A stretch of 30,471 nt of DNA from Asterionellopsis glacialis (GCA_014885115.2 WKLE02002374.1:1-30471), one strand, 5' to 3'. Shown: positions 1-11,944, counted from the stretch's first letter. Notes: a model not told the origin generated them from the letters alone. A program made the numbers and translations.

Positions 1-43
1 AGAACAAGAACAAGAACAAGAACAAGAACAAGAACAAGAACAA
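1..43. repeat. (AAGAAC)n hexanucleotide microsatellite
   Basis: About seven perfect copies of a 6-bp unit run from the first base of the window, so the array may continue to the left. It is followed by ordinary AT-rich sequence. Confidence 0.95.
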
Positions 44-2149
44 ACAACAGATTGTCTATTTGCTATTCATCAGTTCTGGTCTTTTTTGTACTGTCCTTTT
101 GAGGAAAAAAAAACAATAATGATGAAAGTTTTGCAACACCCGGCAACATAGGAACCAAGAAATATTGAAGATGGAAGTTAGACAATCAAAAAGCTCTATT
201 ACTATGCCCTGTAGCCTATGCACAACTATATTGATAACAGATAAAAGCCTTCTTTGGCAAAGTTTTTCTTATTACAAATATGTCAAGAGGAGATGTCAAA
301 TTATAACATTCAGCTTGAAGTGTGTTTTGTGGTAGTTTTAATCATTGCTTACTTCCCAGATCTTTTGAAAGTAGTGATCTCTTGGCAAGAAGTGCAGCAA
401 AGCAGTAGTAGGTGCAAAAGATATCCAGATTTGGAGATTGATTATTTGATGTCATCAATCACATTTTCATCACTAATGAACTCCTCTGATTTTTTTTGTG
501 ACGTAAATTCATTGATTGAGGAGGAAAAGTATGGTGACAAGTATTTTCTTTTCTTAAAAGGCTTTTTTTTTTGCTCTCCTCTAACTAGGAGAGATACTAG
601 CAAAGATACTCCAACAAAGCTTCTTCAAAAGTAAATAAAATTAAATAACAAGAATGAAAAAAATTCTGACATACACCTGATCCATAAGATTAGAGAATCT
701 AAATTCTGATAATGGTACATGGTAGCAATAGCTTTAGGTACTAAGATTATAAAGAAGAAGATATAATGGCCACAAACAAGTAATGTACTGTACTACAACT
801 AAAAAATATTGCTAGGATCAAGTTACCTGAGTTGTACTTGACAAATCTTCTTTCATTAAATCACTAAATAATCACCAATTTTTTTCAGTATTGTCTGGAT
901 ATTATATAGAAAGTTCAAAAGTGTGCTGTATCCCTAAAAACAATCCCATGGAGTAATGAGTGAATGTCCAAAATCAATGAGAAAGTTGTAGAATATGCAA
1001 GTTCATGCCATTTCTAATATCAGTATATATTCTTGTATAGTACTACAATGATAAATCTATTTCCAAAAGCATTGTTCTTTACACCTTTTCTCTTTTTCCT
1101 TCTAAAGTACCACACACACACACCTGAGATTCTGGGATTTTTAGCCCTCTGAATTTCACCACAAGTGTTTTGCTTTCATTCATTTTTCCTACTGTTTACC
1201 TTGTCCCCCCCCCCCTCTTCTTTGCTGGAATTTTTACACAACTATTTTTGATGTACATTTCTTGTCATACCTAAGCGGCTTTTTATTGTACACCAAAGCA
1301 ATACACTAAGCATTTGTTCTTCTTGTCAAGAAGCTATGCTGCTTTTTGGATTTTTTAATGGATGTAGCAATAATAACAATTTGAAACACTTTCTAGATGC
1401 AGCACCCACACCTTCTTTTATGCCATAAAATTGCAATTACTACCACACTCATTAAAAATAAATTAACCATCACATAATATAAAACCAAATAATACTATAA
1501 TCATCAAAGCACTTCCAAACAACAATAACCCTAATGTCTTTCAACCATCTCTGCCTTTCTTTGGAACAATTACACTCTAGTTGTTCTCCCTCATGATGAT
1601 TGATTTTATTATTTGTTATTTATCATGTGGAGAAAATACAACAATAGTAAAAGAATACACACCATAATCCTTTGAAGCTGGGTTCCAGAATTAGGTGGGC
1701 CACCACGACCCCAGTACTGGGGTGTGACATTTTTAGTCAAGTGAATCAAAGCTAGTAAAAGTACTAGCTTTATTGCAAAAAATTCTGGCTTGAGTTACTG
1801 TGTTATGACAAAGTAAGCTTGTGCCATACTCATTTTATCCCCCCCAACATGTGGTATGGTTACACTCAGCAAAATATGTGGTGGCTGTAACCATACCCCA
1901 TCTTGGAGGTCTTACTCTACTGTGGCCCAGTACCTACTTGGTTTTTTTTTAAGTACCAGCTGTACAGGAAGCTGTATGTCTGTCTATCTATCTATGTACT
2001 GTACTCAAATTTTATTTTTTTTGTCTCCGAAATATTATTTTTAGTTGTTACTTGTATTATTATTATTGATTTCTGCCATACAATTTTTTTCAATTCTGTA
2101 TTATGACAATGGTTCAAAACAACTTCCTCAGCAGTTGGATACTCCCAAT
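44..2149. other. AT-rich stretch without a recognisable gene
   Basis: The sequence is rich in T and A runs and includes a poly-C tract near 1205. Open frames are short; the longest, 254-634 plus, encodes 126 residues with no recognisable motif and looks like chance. I see no RNA gene. It may be the decayed flank of the piggyBac-like relic that begins near 2150, but no terminal inverted repeat was identified. Confidence 0.6.
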
Positions 2150-4430
2150 CTCTTTTTGAATTCATGTCTTATTTTGTAATCATTTACTGCTAATCCCTAG
2201 TGATTGTCATTGTGATATTTAACAAAACATAAACTTCCCTTGTATTTACCCTTGTAAGGAAAGTAATGCAATGGTTCATTATGTAATCCACATACTGTGT
2301 AACATATACTGTTGCAGTATTTACAAAGAGCACCAGCTCTGTGTACAGGTTTGTATATATAACACTTTCCATATGTTGTTCTAGTGGTGATAAATCACCA
2401 CATAATCTACCTGTCATTAGTGATCCTACATCTGGTGGCTTTGATGCATTTTGAAAGCATTCAATACTTGCTCATGTAGAATTTTCTCCTATACTTGTAA
2501 TTGATTGACTTGTAACACTTGATGTACCCCCTTCTACTGGTCTCCTTCTTTTCCTTTGTTTTGACATTTGCATAAATTGATCACCAGGGTATTTTCTGTC
2601 ACTAGGCATGTACTGTAACATGCTTTTCACCAATTGTTCTCAAATGTTCAGTAGTCCACAGGTTTGTCTACTTTCCAATCAGCCTCTAAGTCTCCTTCTG
2701 CACATTCAAGATACATATCAAAGGCAGTGACAACTGCAATGGATATACCATGTAACATTGCAGAGTGCCAGTACTTCCAGCTATGATAGAATATATTTGC
2801 ATTTTTCATAAGATGGTCCATCATATCTATTTGGAAGTATGTTGATAAATAGAGGCTCCTTGCATCATTCATTTCAATTGCCCATTGTCATTTATTCCTT
2901 CCCTTTCCTCTTTTGTTTTTTTCTATATGCTAATTTGACTGCATTTAGTGAATTCACAGATGTACAGTTACATGCAGAAGTTGACTGAAACAAGACATGT
3001 ACCCTTTGATAATTTGTTACGGGCATATCTTGTGCTGCTACAGTATTTTTTGAAGTAACCATTTTAATTGCACATATTAGATTGTTAAATCTTGCAGCCT
3101 TTTGACGTGCATCTGTTTTCTTCTTGTGTAGATATTCACCAGGAATATGTGATGGTAGACAATCATGGCAACAAGTCAGAAGTGCTCCAAATCCTTGCTC
3201 ACCTAACCAATCCAAAATTCTGCAACCCAAAAAGTAATTATCCCATGTTGAGTGAGGCTTAGAATTGTAAATTTGTTTTATTCCAGGTGTACTTTGTTCA
3301 CCTTCCACCATCAGGATTATTTTTTTCATTATTGCTTTCACTTCATTCCAACCTTTGACTGTCCAACCTGGTTCTTTTGGATGTAATTTGTGACAATGTA
3401 TGTATGCTCTAGGCCTAATGCAATGTACATTGCTCACTATTACAATCTGTTCTCCCTTAGAAATACCCGGCTCCAACACAGGGTTCAATAAGACCCATTC
3501 CTACTTCTCCATATCCTCCATGCCCCCAAGTAGTTTCATTGCCACACATATCTAATTCAGCATTTTTGGTTAAACAATTTACATTGCAAACAAGGAACTT
3601 AAAAATTAGATCCAAATTGTATGCAGGATCATATCCAGGCTCTCCATGTTTGGGTGCTGTTTTGTTGTTGCATAGTTTTTTCACTCTTTTTAACTGAAGC
3701 CATCTGCACTGTGGGAGTGCATTGTAAACCAATTCATCAAAGTTGGCACAACCTCTTACCCAACATCTGTGAATAGCTCCCTCACTACCACCCCTTACAC
3801 CATCATGTATAACCACACCATCAAATTTTACAATTTTGTCAACAGTTGTCATTTTGAATGAGTGTCCATAGGAACAACCAAGTCCAATATCTAAAGCATA
3901 CATATTTGAGAAATTTTCAACCTTACAGTAGAATTATTTATGTGGATCATTTTCAATCCCTGATTTTGCAGTATCACAGATCGGCAAGAGGAGTTGGTAA
4001 AAAAAGAGTGCATCACATGATTGCATTCTTTGTTTTGTTAGTTCTTATTTCTTGAAAACATCATTGTCTAGACAACCTTTCCTTGATTCTGGAAATAGGT
4101 TGTCAGACGTAGCACCACTTCTGTACAGTACCTCCCCATTATTGTTGGTTGTTTCATATTTTATCCAATCCTAGTACTTGAAATCCCACCTCTTCACTCT
4201 TCTATTCTATCTGCAGGTACTACTGTTGTTCCAATTGGGAGTGTATGTTTTACATTATTTTATCCTTGTTAAATTCAGCATGATACGTAAACTCACTCCA
4301 GCCTCCAGGATTGTCCAATGTTGGAAAATGGGGTTCTCCTTGCTCTGTTTTTGGAGGTGGTGGAGCCCAATCATCTAGTGGTCCAGGTAAAATATGTTGT
4401 CAGGTATTTCTAGCTTTATTGCATTCCACC
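2150..4430 (-). pseudogene. decayed piggyBac-like transposase
   Basis: Read on the minus strand through several frames, this stretch gives the whole body of a piggyBac-type (DDE_Tnp_1_7) transposase. In order: an N-terminal block with DNPGGWSEFTY near 4300; FFYQLLLPICD near 3990; FDGVVIHDGVRGGSEGAIH near 3800; APKHGEPGYDPAYNLDLIF near 3640; the first catalytic-Asp region with NETTWGHGGYGE near 3520; PRAYIHCHKLHPKEPGW near 3390; the second Asp in STWDNYF near 3240; and YLSTYFQIDMMDHL near 2840, the stretch after the DDD core. The C-terminal cysteine-rich domain (CKYC..C, ending in HYFPYKGKYKG) is near 2310-2220. Frame changes fall near 3480, 2890 and 2340, and in-frame stops occur near 4215, 4040 and 2475, so it cannot make an intact protein. 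Family assignment is from motif recall. The N-terminus, terminal repeats and TTAA target duplication were not found. Confidence 0.85.
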
Positions 4431-5519
4431 AACGGAGGGTGTTGTGCCATGGTGGTAGAGTTGCTTGAAAACAGAATGGATCTACCAGATCTGAGGGTGA
4501 TTGATGAAGCTACTGAGAGCCCTGGTGACACTCTTAAACCACTTCCACTTGTTTGAACATAACCTAGGATCCAAGTCCCAACCCTGATCTCATTTGGAGG
4601 TGCATCTGATGGCTGCAATGGTGTTTGATCCGTCATTGTCAAAGTCAACCAAAAAACCAAGTATGTACAATGTTGAGACACTGTGCTGTCAGTCGATGTA
4701 TCTTGAGAAGTATTGGTTGGCTGAAAACATTTCACATATGAAAAAGATTAAAAAAATTGCAAGAATTTTATTGGTGTAATTGGTTGAAGGTATTTATGGG
4801 TTCAGCATTGTTTTTGGATTGACCAAAGTAAAAAACCAAGTATGTACTCAGTTTTTTGGTGTCGCCCAGACAGAATGATACATATCATTGTGGCTGAAGA
4901 TAAGTGTAGTAAATACAGACTGGAACAAAGAAGAAGATTAGGGAAGACAATTGTTTTGTCATCTTCTTTAAGGTCTGACCAGTAATGAAGGTAACTTGTA
5001 TTGCAGCTGGTACAATCTTGTACACAATAGGAGGAAGAGCAGCAGCTTCCTTTTTCTTGATCCTTTCAATATCCTCATGGTTCATGCCATAATACTAGGA
5101 CTCAGACACGTATGATGGTGACCATCATGATATGATGGTCCCAACTTAAACCTTTGGCATTTAATGCCACCATTACCAACAATTCTTTGAAAAGCCAATG
5201 GTAGATTGCTTGCTTTTCATTTGATTGAGATCCTGCAACAAGATGGCCTCCTGCAGTTGTGTGTGTCATTTTGTTGTGCATGACAAATAATGACTGCAAT
5301 GTGATTTTCCTTTACAGGCTTTGATGCCTTTTTTCTCTTCTGGGTTTGAGTGCCTATTGTGAATAAAAACAATGGCATCATTATTATGTTAGAAAAGAAC
5401 ACTGGTATCAAAAAAGGAATAATCATCAACAATCAACCTACCTTTTGGGTGTGCAATAGTGGGGTTGTCACAAGACCTTGTCTCTGCTGTCTTAACCAAA
5501 AAAAAAATGAAATTTTGGT
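4431..5519. other. spacer between two transposon relics, no gene recognised
   Basis: Only short open frames occur on both strands (for example 4400-4735 minus, 111 residues, and 4885-5085 minus, 66 residues). The first may be the decayed N-terminus of the piggyBac-like protein, since it runs into that relic, but I cannot match it to anything. The remainder may be flanking DNA of either element. Confidence 0.5.
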
Positions 5520-7586
5520 TTACTTGCTTTGGCTTAGTGTAAGTGTGGGGAGAAACATTGGGTGAAGATGAGCTTGCATTGCCCTACCACATATGATATC
5601 CGAAACACTGACTTGGGTACTGCTGCCAGCATCTCCAATGGTACCAGTATGACGCCTTGTTGCCAGACATTTTTCATTTGCAGTGTATCTTAAAAGTGAC
5701 AACCATGTTAAACACTCAATTTGTCTTACTCCACCACCTGGTGTAATGGACGGAACTCCCAAAACATTCTTTGCAGCAAGCATGGCAGCTCTAGCCTCAG
5801 CTTTTGTTATATTCTCCTTACACTTCTTCAAACATTTTGTTTCTGAATCAAGCCTGCCCATCAGAAACTTAAAGTCCTATAAATTCTTCTTACCTCATTT
5901 CAAAAAATCCAGGTCAGCAGGCTTCAAGTACTTGATAGGAGTGATCTTGCATACTTCATCACCAAAATGCCAGTGTTCATAGGCAATAGCTGGTGAACAC
6001 ATAAGAAACTGGTGGTTGGCAGGTACTCTATAGAACCTGTCATGATGGTAATACAGCTTCCATCTGATTTTTCCATCTGTTCCTGTACATTTATCCCTGC
6101 AGTACCATCTGCATTCACATGACCTGCCTCTCCTACACCATTTGTACCCAAAACATCAAGTTTTTTACTTATTGCTGCAGTCTGTAACTCCATACTGCCA
6201 AGACATCAACTGTTCTCAATTAAGTCACCCATCCTTCTCTCTGACAGTACTTCATTCATAGTATGATTGTCCAGTTGCTTAGAGAGGATTTCTGAAGTAA
6301 TCTCAGGGACAGTTTTGATACCATTGACTTGAGTTTGTTCAAATAAGCAAGTTCAATGACATGTGGAGGAATACCAGTGGCCCTTTCAAAGTAGGCCATG
6401 GTAGGTTCTCTGACTTCCTCAGATGTCCATGGCATTGATACTTTGACATGTTTACTATAGAAGTGGACCTGTACAGTGATGTCAGGTGCACTTGTGAATC
6501 ATCATTAGTCATTTCTTCCAACTTATCCTTATGGTTTAAATGACATGCAAATCCAACCCTTAAGGTACCTTTAATTATGGTTGGTATGTCAGGCAAAAAG
6601 CTGTTCCCAACCTGCATTGACCTTGATGTCAATATCAGTTTTGAAACATTCCAATTCTGTATGTGACATTCTATCTTCAACAGCCACAAAACTTGGTTCA
6701 GAGGCTGCAAACTCATGTGATAATAAATTTAAACCACTGAGAATGCAACCACAGTACTGATTGCCCACTCATTTGTACAAAAAGTACACATCCTTGACAT
6801 TATTACCTGTAGACCACCATCCTCCTCTAATGTTGATTGCCATCCCTGTAGGGCCTGCTGTGCCTGTAGTACCACTAGACATATGGGTTGCAGCACCTTT
6901 TCTGTAATAGGAATGGATGAATATCTCATCCACCTTGTAACTTAGTAAACCCAATTCATCCTTGTGCTTGTCAGGACAATCCTAAGTATCTTACAAAATG
7001 TCCTGGTTTGGGGCCCCTCTGCTCTGGGAAATAGAATTCCCATTTAGGATTGCTGAGAACCTCTGGAAAACATACTAGGTACTACTCAAAAAGGGATAAA
7101 ATATAGTCCAGGGCTGGATCAAAGATGTTTCTTCCTACTGTCACCCTCTTGATTGTTCTTCTCATGTGCAAAAAGTACTCCACAGCAGGAGTCCATTTGC
7201 CAAATTAGGTGCTTGTGACAGACACTACTAGTGCTGTCACCCCAACAATCAAGGTTCCAGGTAAGATTGGAATATGCCCTACCAAATGTAGATTCCAGAC
7301 TACCATTTTCAATAAACCAATGCTGTATCTTCTTGTGGATTTCTAACATTATGTCCCTTTTGCCCTCCTCAATTACTCCTCCCTCACCAAGTTGCTCAGC
7401 TGATGCTACTATACATGAAATACCCTGGAGTATCTCATGCATATTTCCTCCTTGTGTCCTCCTCCGTCTGCCTTCTACTGTACCTGCTGTACAGGAAAGA
7501 CAGACTGTTCCTAAGGTTCTTGTAGCAGCACCACTTTGCACATAACAACCTACCATCTGACTTTCTCCATGAATAAATATATCCAC
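5520..7586 (-). pseudogene. decayed tyrosine-recombinase-like (Crypton-type) transposon gene
   Basis: The minus strand carries the conserved pieces of a recombinase-like family I know from stramenopile genomes, broken over several frames. In order: a segment ending SNLTWNL then LLFAHEKNNQEGD (about 7270-7140); FVRYL near 6990; the box with RKGAATHMSSG followed by RGGWW and VKDVYFLY (about 6910-6780), which fits the HxxR, H/W and Tyr positions of tyrosine recombinases; NQYCGCILSGLNLLSHEFAA near 6750 in another frame; ATGIPPHVIELAY near 6360; FYRVPANHQFLM and AYEHWHFGDEV (about 6020-5950); and a tail to 5520. Frame changes and stops occur near 7080, 6960, 6780, 6350 and 6050. The His to Arg spacing reads HSYYR, one residue longer than HxxR, so that box is also damaged. 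Assignment to Crypton-type recombinases is inferred from the motif order; I recognise the family pattern more surely than its formal name. Confidence 0.65.
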
Positions 7587-8099
7587 CCATTATTTTTGTT
7601 GTTTGATTGTTAAATTGTACAACTTGATGATGATGGGGGAGGGGGAGGGAAACAAGCCAGGGAGTACTAGGAAGGCCACAAGTGCCTCTCCTATTGCTTT
7701 TTTCAACTTACACTCTCCAAGTACTTCTCCTTCTCTTTTACAGTCTTTTCATGTCTGTTCCTTTCCCCTCCAACATTATGAGAGGGATAAACCATGGATG
7801 ACACAATGTCATCCAACTTTGGTTTGTTGTCCTCATGAAGAACATGACTATAATTTTGATTGAGATATATAAAAACTTTTATGTTTTCCCTTGGTGGTTT
7901 TTCACCACCTCCTTGACATGTGTGTGTTTGACCTAGAACATGCTCATGGGTCAAAATTGTTTGTGCTCATGGTTACCCTTGTTGTTTGGTGCATCCTTGT
8001 TGTTGTCAAATTTTTTTTGCATGGGTACTGCTGTAGACGATGACAGAACAAAAAGAAGAAAATTTTCAGTGTTTGGGTGGTGCACATGTCAAGAACCAA

Positions 8100-8102
<3 letters not shown>
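7587..8102. other. no gene recognised upstream of the recombinase relic
   Basis: This may hold the decayed N-terminal part of the recombinase gene. An 83-residue minus frame at 7703-7954 is charged and lysine-rich at its end but has no motif I can name. Confidence 0.4.

Positions 8103-8152
<50 letters not shown>
8103..8152. repeat. (CT)25 dinucleotide microsatellite
   Basis: A perfect 50-bp CT run. It marks roughly where the transposon-rich left part ends and host intergenic sequence begins. Confidence 0.97.
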
Positions 8153-8153
<1 letters not shown>

Positions 8154-9420
8154 GTAGAGTCTCCTAGAGTTGATTGCAGTTTATCCAACAATATACTAAC
8201 TACTAGCTAGAGGGAGTTCCATTTTCTTTGTAGTGAGTGAGTACGGGATTATCCTACTAGGTTATCTCGGTTGATCCATCACCAAAAAGACGGTAACGTA
8301 TGATGGATCCTAAACTTTTTTAAAAAACCAAACAGATTCTATTTACTTCAAGTTTGTATTTACCAAATAATAATAATGGAGAAAGTTTATTATAATATGA
8401 TTGTCATGCATGATGCCTTCTTCTGGTACCAAATCCTCAGAGATCCCTCTTTGAATAGAAAAGGTTCATCAGCGGAAGAAGCACGGGTTCTCCCCCGCCT
8501 ACAGTAGCTGATTCTGTGTATATCATTAACGACCTAGAGATAGTCCTTTGAATAAAATGTACTGTGTAGGGTACACTACAATCTATCTCGTCGTGGTAGA
8601 TATTTAAAAAAAGAATAGAGGTTAAGGACCGTTTTAGAGTAGTGTATCTATTTCAGAAAGCGAAGCGTCATTGTAAGTAGGGGGTGTAGATTGATGATTA
8701 TACGATTAGACGAGGCATAATATGCAAGGGGAGTACAAGGAGGATGCTTAGTGATACTCCCTGGGGTCAAAATGGTATACAGTATTGAATGATGATAAAT
8801 CGTCATCTTCTTTACTGTTTAAAACTAGGATGATGCAAGTACCCACGTAGATGATGTACTACTACCGTTGATTTCTACAGAGTTTCCGTAAGTACGTCAC
8901 CGCTGTGAGTATCTTCCCCTCCAAGATCTTGAAACAGCTTTTTGTTCCACAGGATGTCGTTTGTGTGAACCTTACTGACTTTATTTTGTCGAGGGTTTCA
9001 CCGTCTGCAATAATCAATCGTATAATATCGCTAGCACAGTATAGTACGCCGCAAGAATTTTTGTAGATCGAAAAAGACTTTTTCATGTGGTGGTGTCGCC
9101 GCCGTACATAATAATTTATAATATTGTTGCAAAACAACAATAAAAAACTATTCTGCTCTACAGAAAGGCCTTTTTAGATGTCATTACTTATTTATATAGA
9201 AGGAAACTATCCCCCCCCTACTACACCCATCCCCATCATCTCAATTAATACTAATTTAAAAAAAATACAGTAAAGGATCCAAAAAAAAAATTCGAAAGAA
9301 CAAGAGCGATCAGCAAAGATTTTAACCAACAAACACCCTCTCTCCATCAACTCTCACTCTTTTGTGTATACAAATTGTGGGTGTGTTTGTCCTTGATTCT
9401 CTCTCTCTCTCTTGTGCAAT
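8153..9420. other. intergenic region upstream of the Ser/Gln-rich gene
   Basis: No confident gene. The sequence is less T-run-rich than the left part. A 92-residue minus frame at 8862-9140 was considered and not accepted. The last 250 bp contain homopolymer A and C tracts and a short CT run (about 9398-9412), and presumably hold the promoter and leader of the gene starting at 9500. Confidence 0.5.
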
Positions 9421-9488
9421 CAATCAATATAATAAAACAGCATTCAAGACTTTACAATCAATATAATAAAACAGGATTCAAGACTTTA
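9421..9488 (+). repeat. 34-bp tandem duplication in the 5' leader
   Basis: Two adjacent 34-bp copies, 9421-9454 and 9455-9488, differ at one base (C at 9441, G at 9475). The array ends 11 bp before the start codon at 9500, so it probably lies in the 5' untranslated leader or core promoter of that gene. Confidence 0.95.
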
Positions 9489-9499
9489 CAGTAGAAAAG

Positions 9500-11944
9500 A
9501 TGAGAACAACTGCTACAACTGCTACAAGCACTCTTCCATCTCAACGTGGTCATCCACGTCGTCGACGGCACAGTAGTGCACCTGCATCGCAACGATCGAC
9601 GCATGACCAAGCATCGTCACAGCAGTCGTCGTCGTCGTCGTCGTCGTCTGGTCTTGTAGAAGAAGAAAAAATATGTTTGACTGACCTTGTACAGCATCAT
9701 CACGAACAACAGCAACTACGTGCACAAGAAGCACAATTGCAAGCTCAACAGCGTGCACAGCAAGTGCAAAAGCAAGAAGAAATGTCATCATCATCATTAT
9801 CATCGTCACATGAACGTCATCAACATCACTTGATTCTAAAAGGAGAAGATCCCAATGACACAGCTACAGCTGCAGCCATTGCAGTACGTGAATTACAAGC
9901 TGCATTAGGTGAATCACAATCTTCTATAAGGTCTGATTTGGATTACTTTGAATGCTTTGCTCCTCCTCCTCCTGTCATTGCTCCTGCAACGACTACAACT
10001 GGTATTAATACTACTACTGCCACCATACCACCATCACCAACACCACAACCCATCATGATGACGAAAACAATGAAACCATTGTCCAAATCACTTTACTATC
10101 CATCTAGATCAACATCCGATTCCATCATGCCCATGTACAACAAGAATAGTAACACTAATAACAGTAAACAAACTCACAGCAGCAGCAGTAACAGCAGCAG
10201 CAGTACTAAAACATCATGGCGCAGCTTTACCAAGATTTTTGCTAATTTATCAAGTGAATTAGAAATGGAACGTGGTATTTCTACAGATTCTATAATGACA
10301 ACAAGTACAACTACAACTACAACATCCACTACCATCTCGTGTCATTCCGATCATACCTCCAATGCTGCATCTTGCAGAACGTCCTCCTCCTCCCCACTAC
10401 CACTACCAGAAAATAATGGTGGACGAGGTATAGCTGCTGCAAGACGACGAGTATCAGCAGCTGCTATTCTACATTCACGTGGTGGTGTTGGTGGTAATGC
10501 TTCAAGTATTGGTGGTACTACTGCTACTACGAATCCAGCAGCAGCTGTAGCAGCACTTCTTTCTCAACCTGAACAACAACAACGACAACAAGTAGACTCA
10601 ATATCATCATCATCATTATCATCATCCTCGCCATCACCCATGATGTTACCCACTACCAGTAATATGTATGACTATACACAACCACCACAACACCGTCATG
10701 ATCAAGTACCCTTTCGAGGTGGTAATGGTGGACGTGCACGACGCCGTCATAGTTATCATGCCTCCATCAATAACAACAACAACAACAACAACAGTAATAA
10801 TGAAATGTCTCATGAAGAGTTTATCCGTATGAAATCAGAATTACGTAATTCCAATATAATGACAAATGCAGGCGTCAAACAAGTCATGGCACGACGTCGT
10901 AGTATTGATTTAAAAAATCCAAATAATAATAATCATCATCATGGTGGTGGTGGTTTTGGTGGTGAGAATAGTAATAAAAATTCATTACAAGAACAATTAC
11001 AATATCATCGTGAACAATTAGGTATTGTGACTACTACGAAACAAGAACAAAATGATAAAAACAACATATTGAAACATAAATTGAGAATGGGGAAAGAAGC
11101 TTTATTGGAAACTGGTATGAGTGGTTTCAATGCTATACAAAATGTATTAGTATCAGCCTTGGAAGAAGAATTAGGAACAGGAGGAGGAGGAGGAGATAAT
11201 GATAGTATTATTCCAGCAGATGCTGCCGCTATGGAAACAAGTGTCCTCAAGATGATGGATGATACCAAGTCCGTCACATCTTGTTCCAATACAAGTAGCA
11301 TACATCATCGTACATCCTTTTCGACAGTCGGTGGTGGTAGTGGTAGTACACATCGTCGTAGTGTTACATCTACCTCGAGTTCTCATCATACACGACGTCC
11401 TTCGGGGATCAGTTTAAGTAGTAGTACAAGGACTGGTAATGGAAATGGAAGTGGTCATGCACGTCATCGATTATCCTTTTATACTACTGGTACTAGTGAT
11501 ACTCTTAGCTTGGGAGATGACATGATGCAAAATTGTTTATTGGCAGCACATGGTGCATTATCGACTCATGAACATGATAGTTTAAATTCGGGTGCTGATT
11601 TCTTTATGCATAATAGTACTACTATTACTCATGATGATTCCTTTCGTACTATTCCACAAGATACAACAACAACAAAAGAGGAGGAATCCAATAACAATCA
11701 TAATCATCATTATGCATCTCGTTCCACCAATACCACTACTATTACAACAGATAGTAGTACTGCCATTATTCATGAACATCAAGATGAACACCAAGAGCAA
11801 CAACCACCATTACAATCAAAACAACTTGAAACATCATTATCAACAACAAAAACAACACCTCAACAGTTTTTAATTTATAATGTACCGTCTGATATGACCA
11901 AAACTTCCACAACTCCAACACAATCACTTCAACGTGCTAATTAG
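9500..11944 (+). CDS. large low-complexity Ser/Thr/Asn/Gln-rich protein with R-R-x-S sites
   Basis: This single open frame of 814 codons is not one I recognise. It is dominated by runs of Ser, Thr, Asn, Gln, His and Gly and is probably mostly disordered. There is no signal peptide or membrane segment. Less repetitive islands may fold or bind partners: about residues 230-260 (with SWRSFTKIFANLSSELEM), about 430-460, and about 495-555, which contains a Gln/Glu-rich helical stretch and GKEALLETGMSGFNAIQNV. Basic-Ser sites recur along the chain: RRRRHS, RRRVS, RRRHS, ARRRS, HRRS, TRRPS and RHRLS, matching the R-R-x-S consensus of PKA-type kinases. The start was taken as the first ATG of the frame. 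An AATAAA at 11989-11994 follows the stop. A regulatory or scaffold role is possible, but nothing here shows it. Confidence 0.8.
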   Translation: MRTTATTATSTLPSQRGHPRRRRHSSAPASQRSTHDQASSQQSSSSSSSSGLVEEEKICLTDLVQHHHEQQQLRAQEAQLQAQQRAQQVQKQEEMSSSSLSSSHERHQHHLILKGEDPNDTATAAAIAVRELQAALGESQSSIRSDLDYFECFAPPPPVIAPATTTTGINTTTATIPPSPTPQPIMMTKTMKPLSKSLYYPSRSTSDSIMPMYNKNSNTNNSKQTHSSSSNSSSSTKTSWRSFTKIFANLSSELEMERGISTDSIMTTSTTTTTTSTTISCHSDHTSNAASCRTSSSSPLPLPENNGGRGIAAARRRVSAAAILHSRGGVGGNASSIGGTTATTNPAAAVAALLSQPEQQQRQQVDSISSSSLSSSSPSPMMLPTTSNMYDYTQPPQHRHDQVPFRGGNGGRARRRHSYHASINNNNNNNNSNNEMSHEEFIRMKSELRNSNIMTNAGVKQVMARRRSIDLKNPNNNNHHHGGGGFGGENSNKNSLQEQLQYHREQLGIVTTTKQEQNDKNNILKHKLRMGKEALLETGMSGFNAIQNVLVSALEEELGTGGGGGDNDSIIPADAAAMETSVLKMMDDTKSVTSCSNTSSIHHRTSFSTVGGGSGSTHRRSVTSTSSSHHTRRPSGISLSSSTRTGNGNGSGHARHRLSFYTTGTSDTLSLGDDMMQNCLLAAHGALSTHEHDSLNSGADFFMHNSTTITHDDSFRTIPQDTTTTKEEESNNNHNHHYASRSTNTTTITTDSSTAIIHEHQDEHQEQQPPLQSKQLETSLSTTKTTPQQFLIYNVPSDMTKTSTTPTQSLQRAN

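Noticed and set aside
254..634. 126-residue plus-strand frame
   Set aside because: It has no motif and T-rich codons such as Phe runs from poly-T; it lies in transposon-rich AT sequence. Probably chance.
7940..8167. Frame ending in a Leu-Ser run
   Set aside because: The run is only the translation of the (CT)25 microsatellite.
8446..8530. Hairpin-like region checked as a possible tRNA
   Set aside because: No T-loop GGTTCGA-type box with matching acceptor and anticodon arms could be drawn.
8862..9140. 92-residue minus-strand frame with several Cys
   Set aside because: It reads moderately like protein but has no recognisable motif or visible promoter, and it is short. Not strong enough to call.
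11005..11803. Antisense frames of 70-100 residues inside the Ser-rich gene
   Set aside because: They are complements of repetitive Ser/Thr/Asn codons and carry no independent coding signal.
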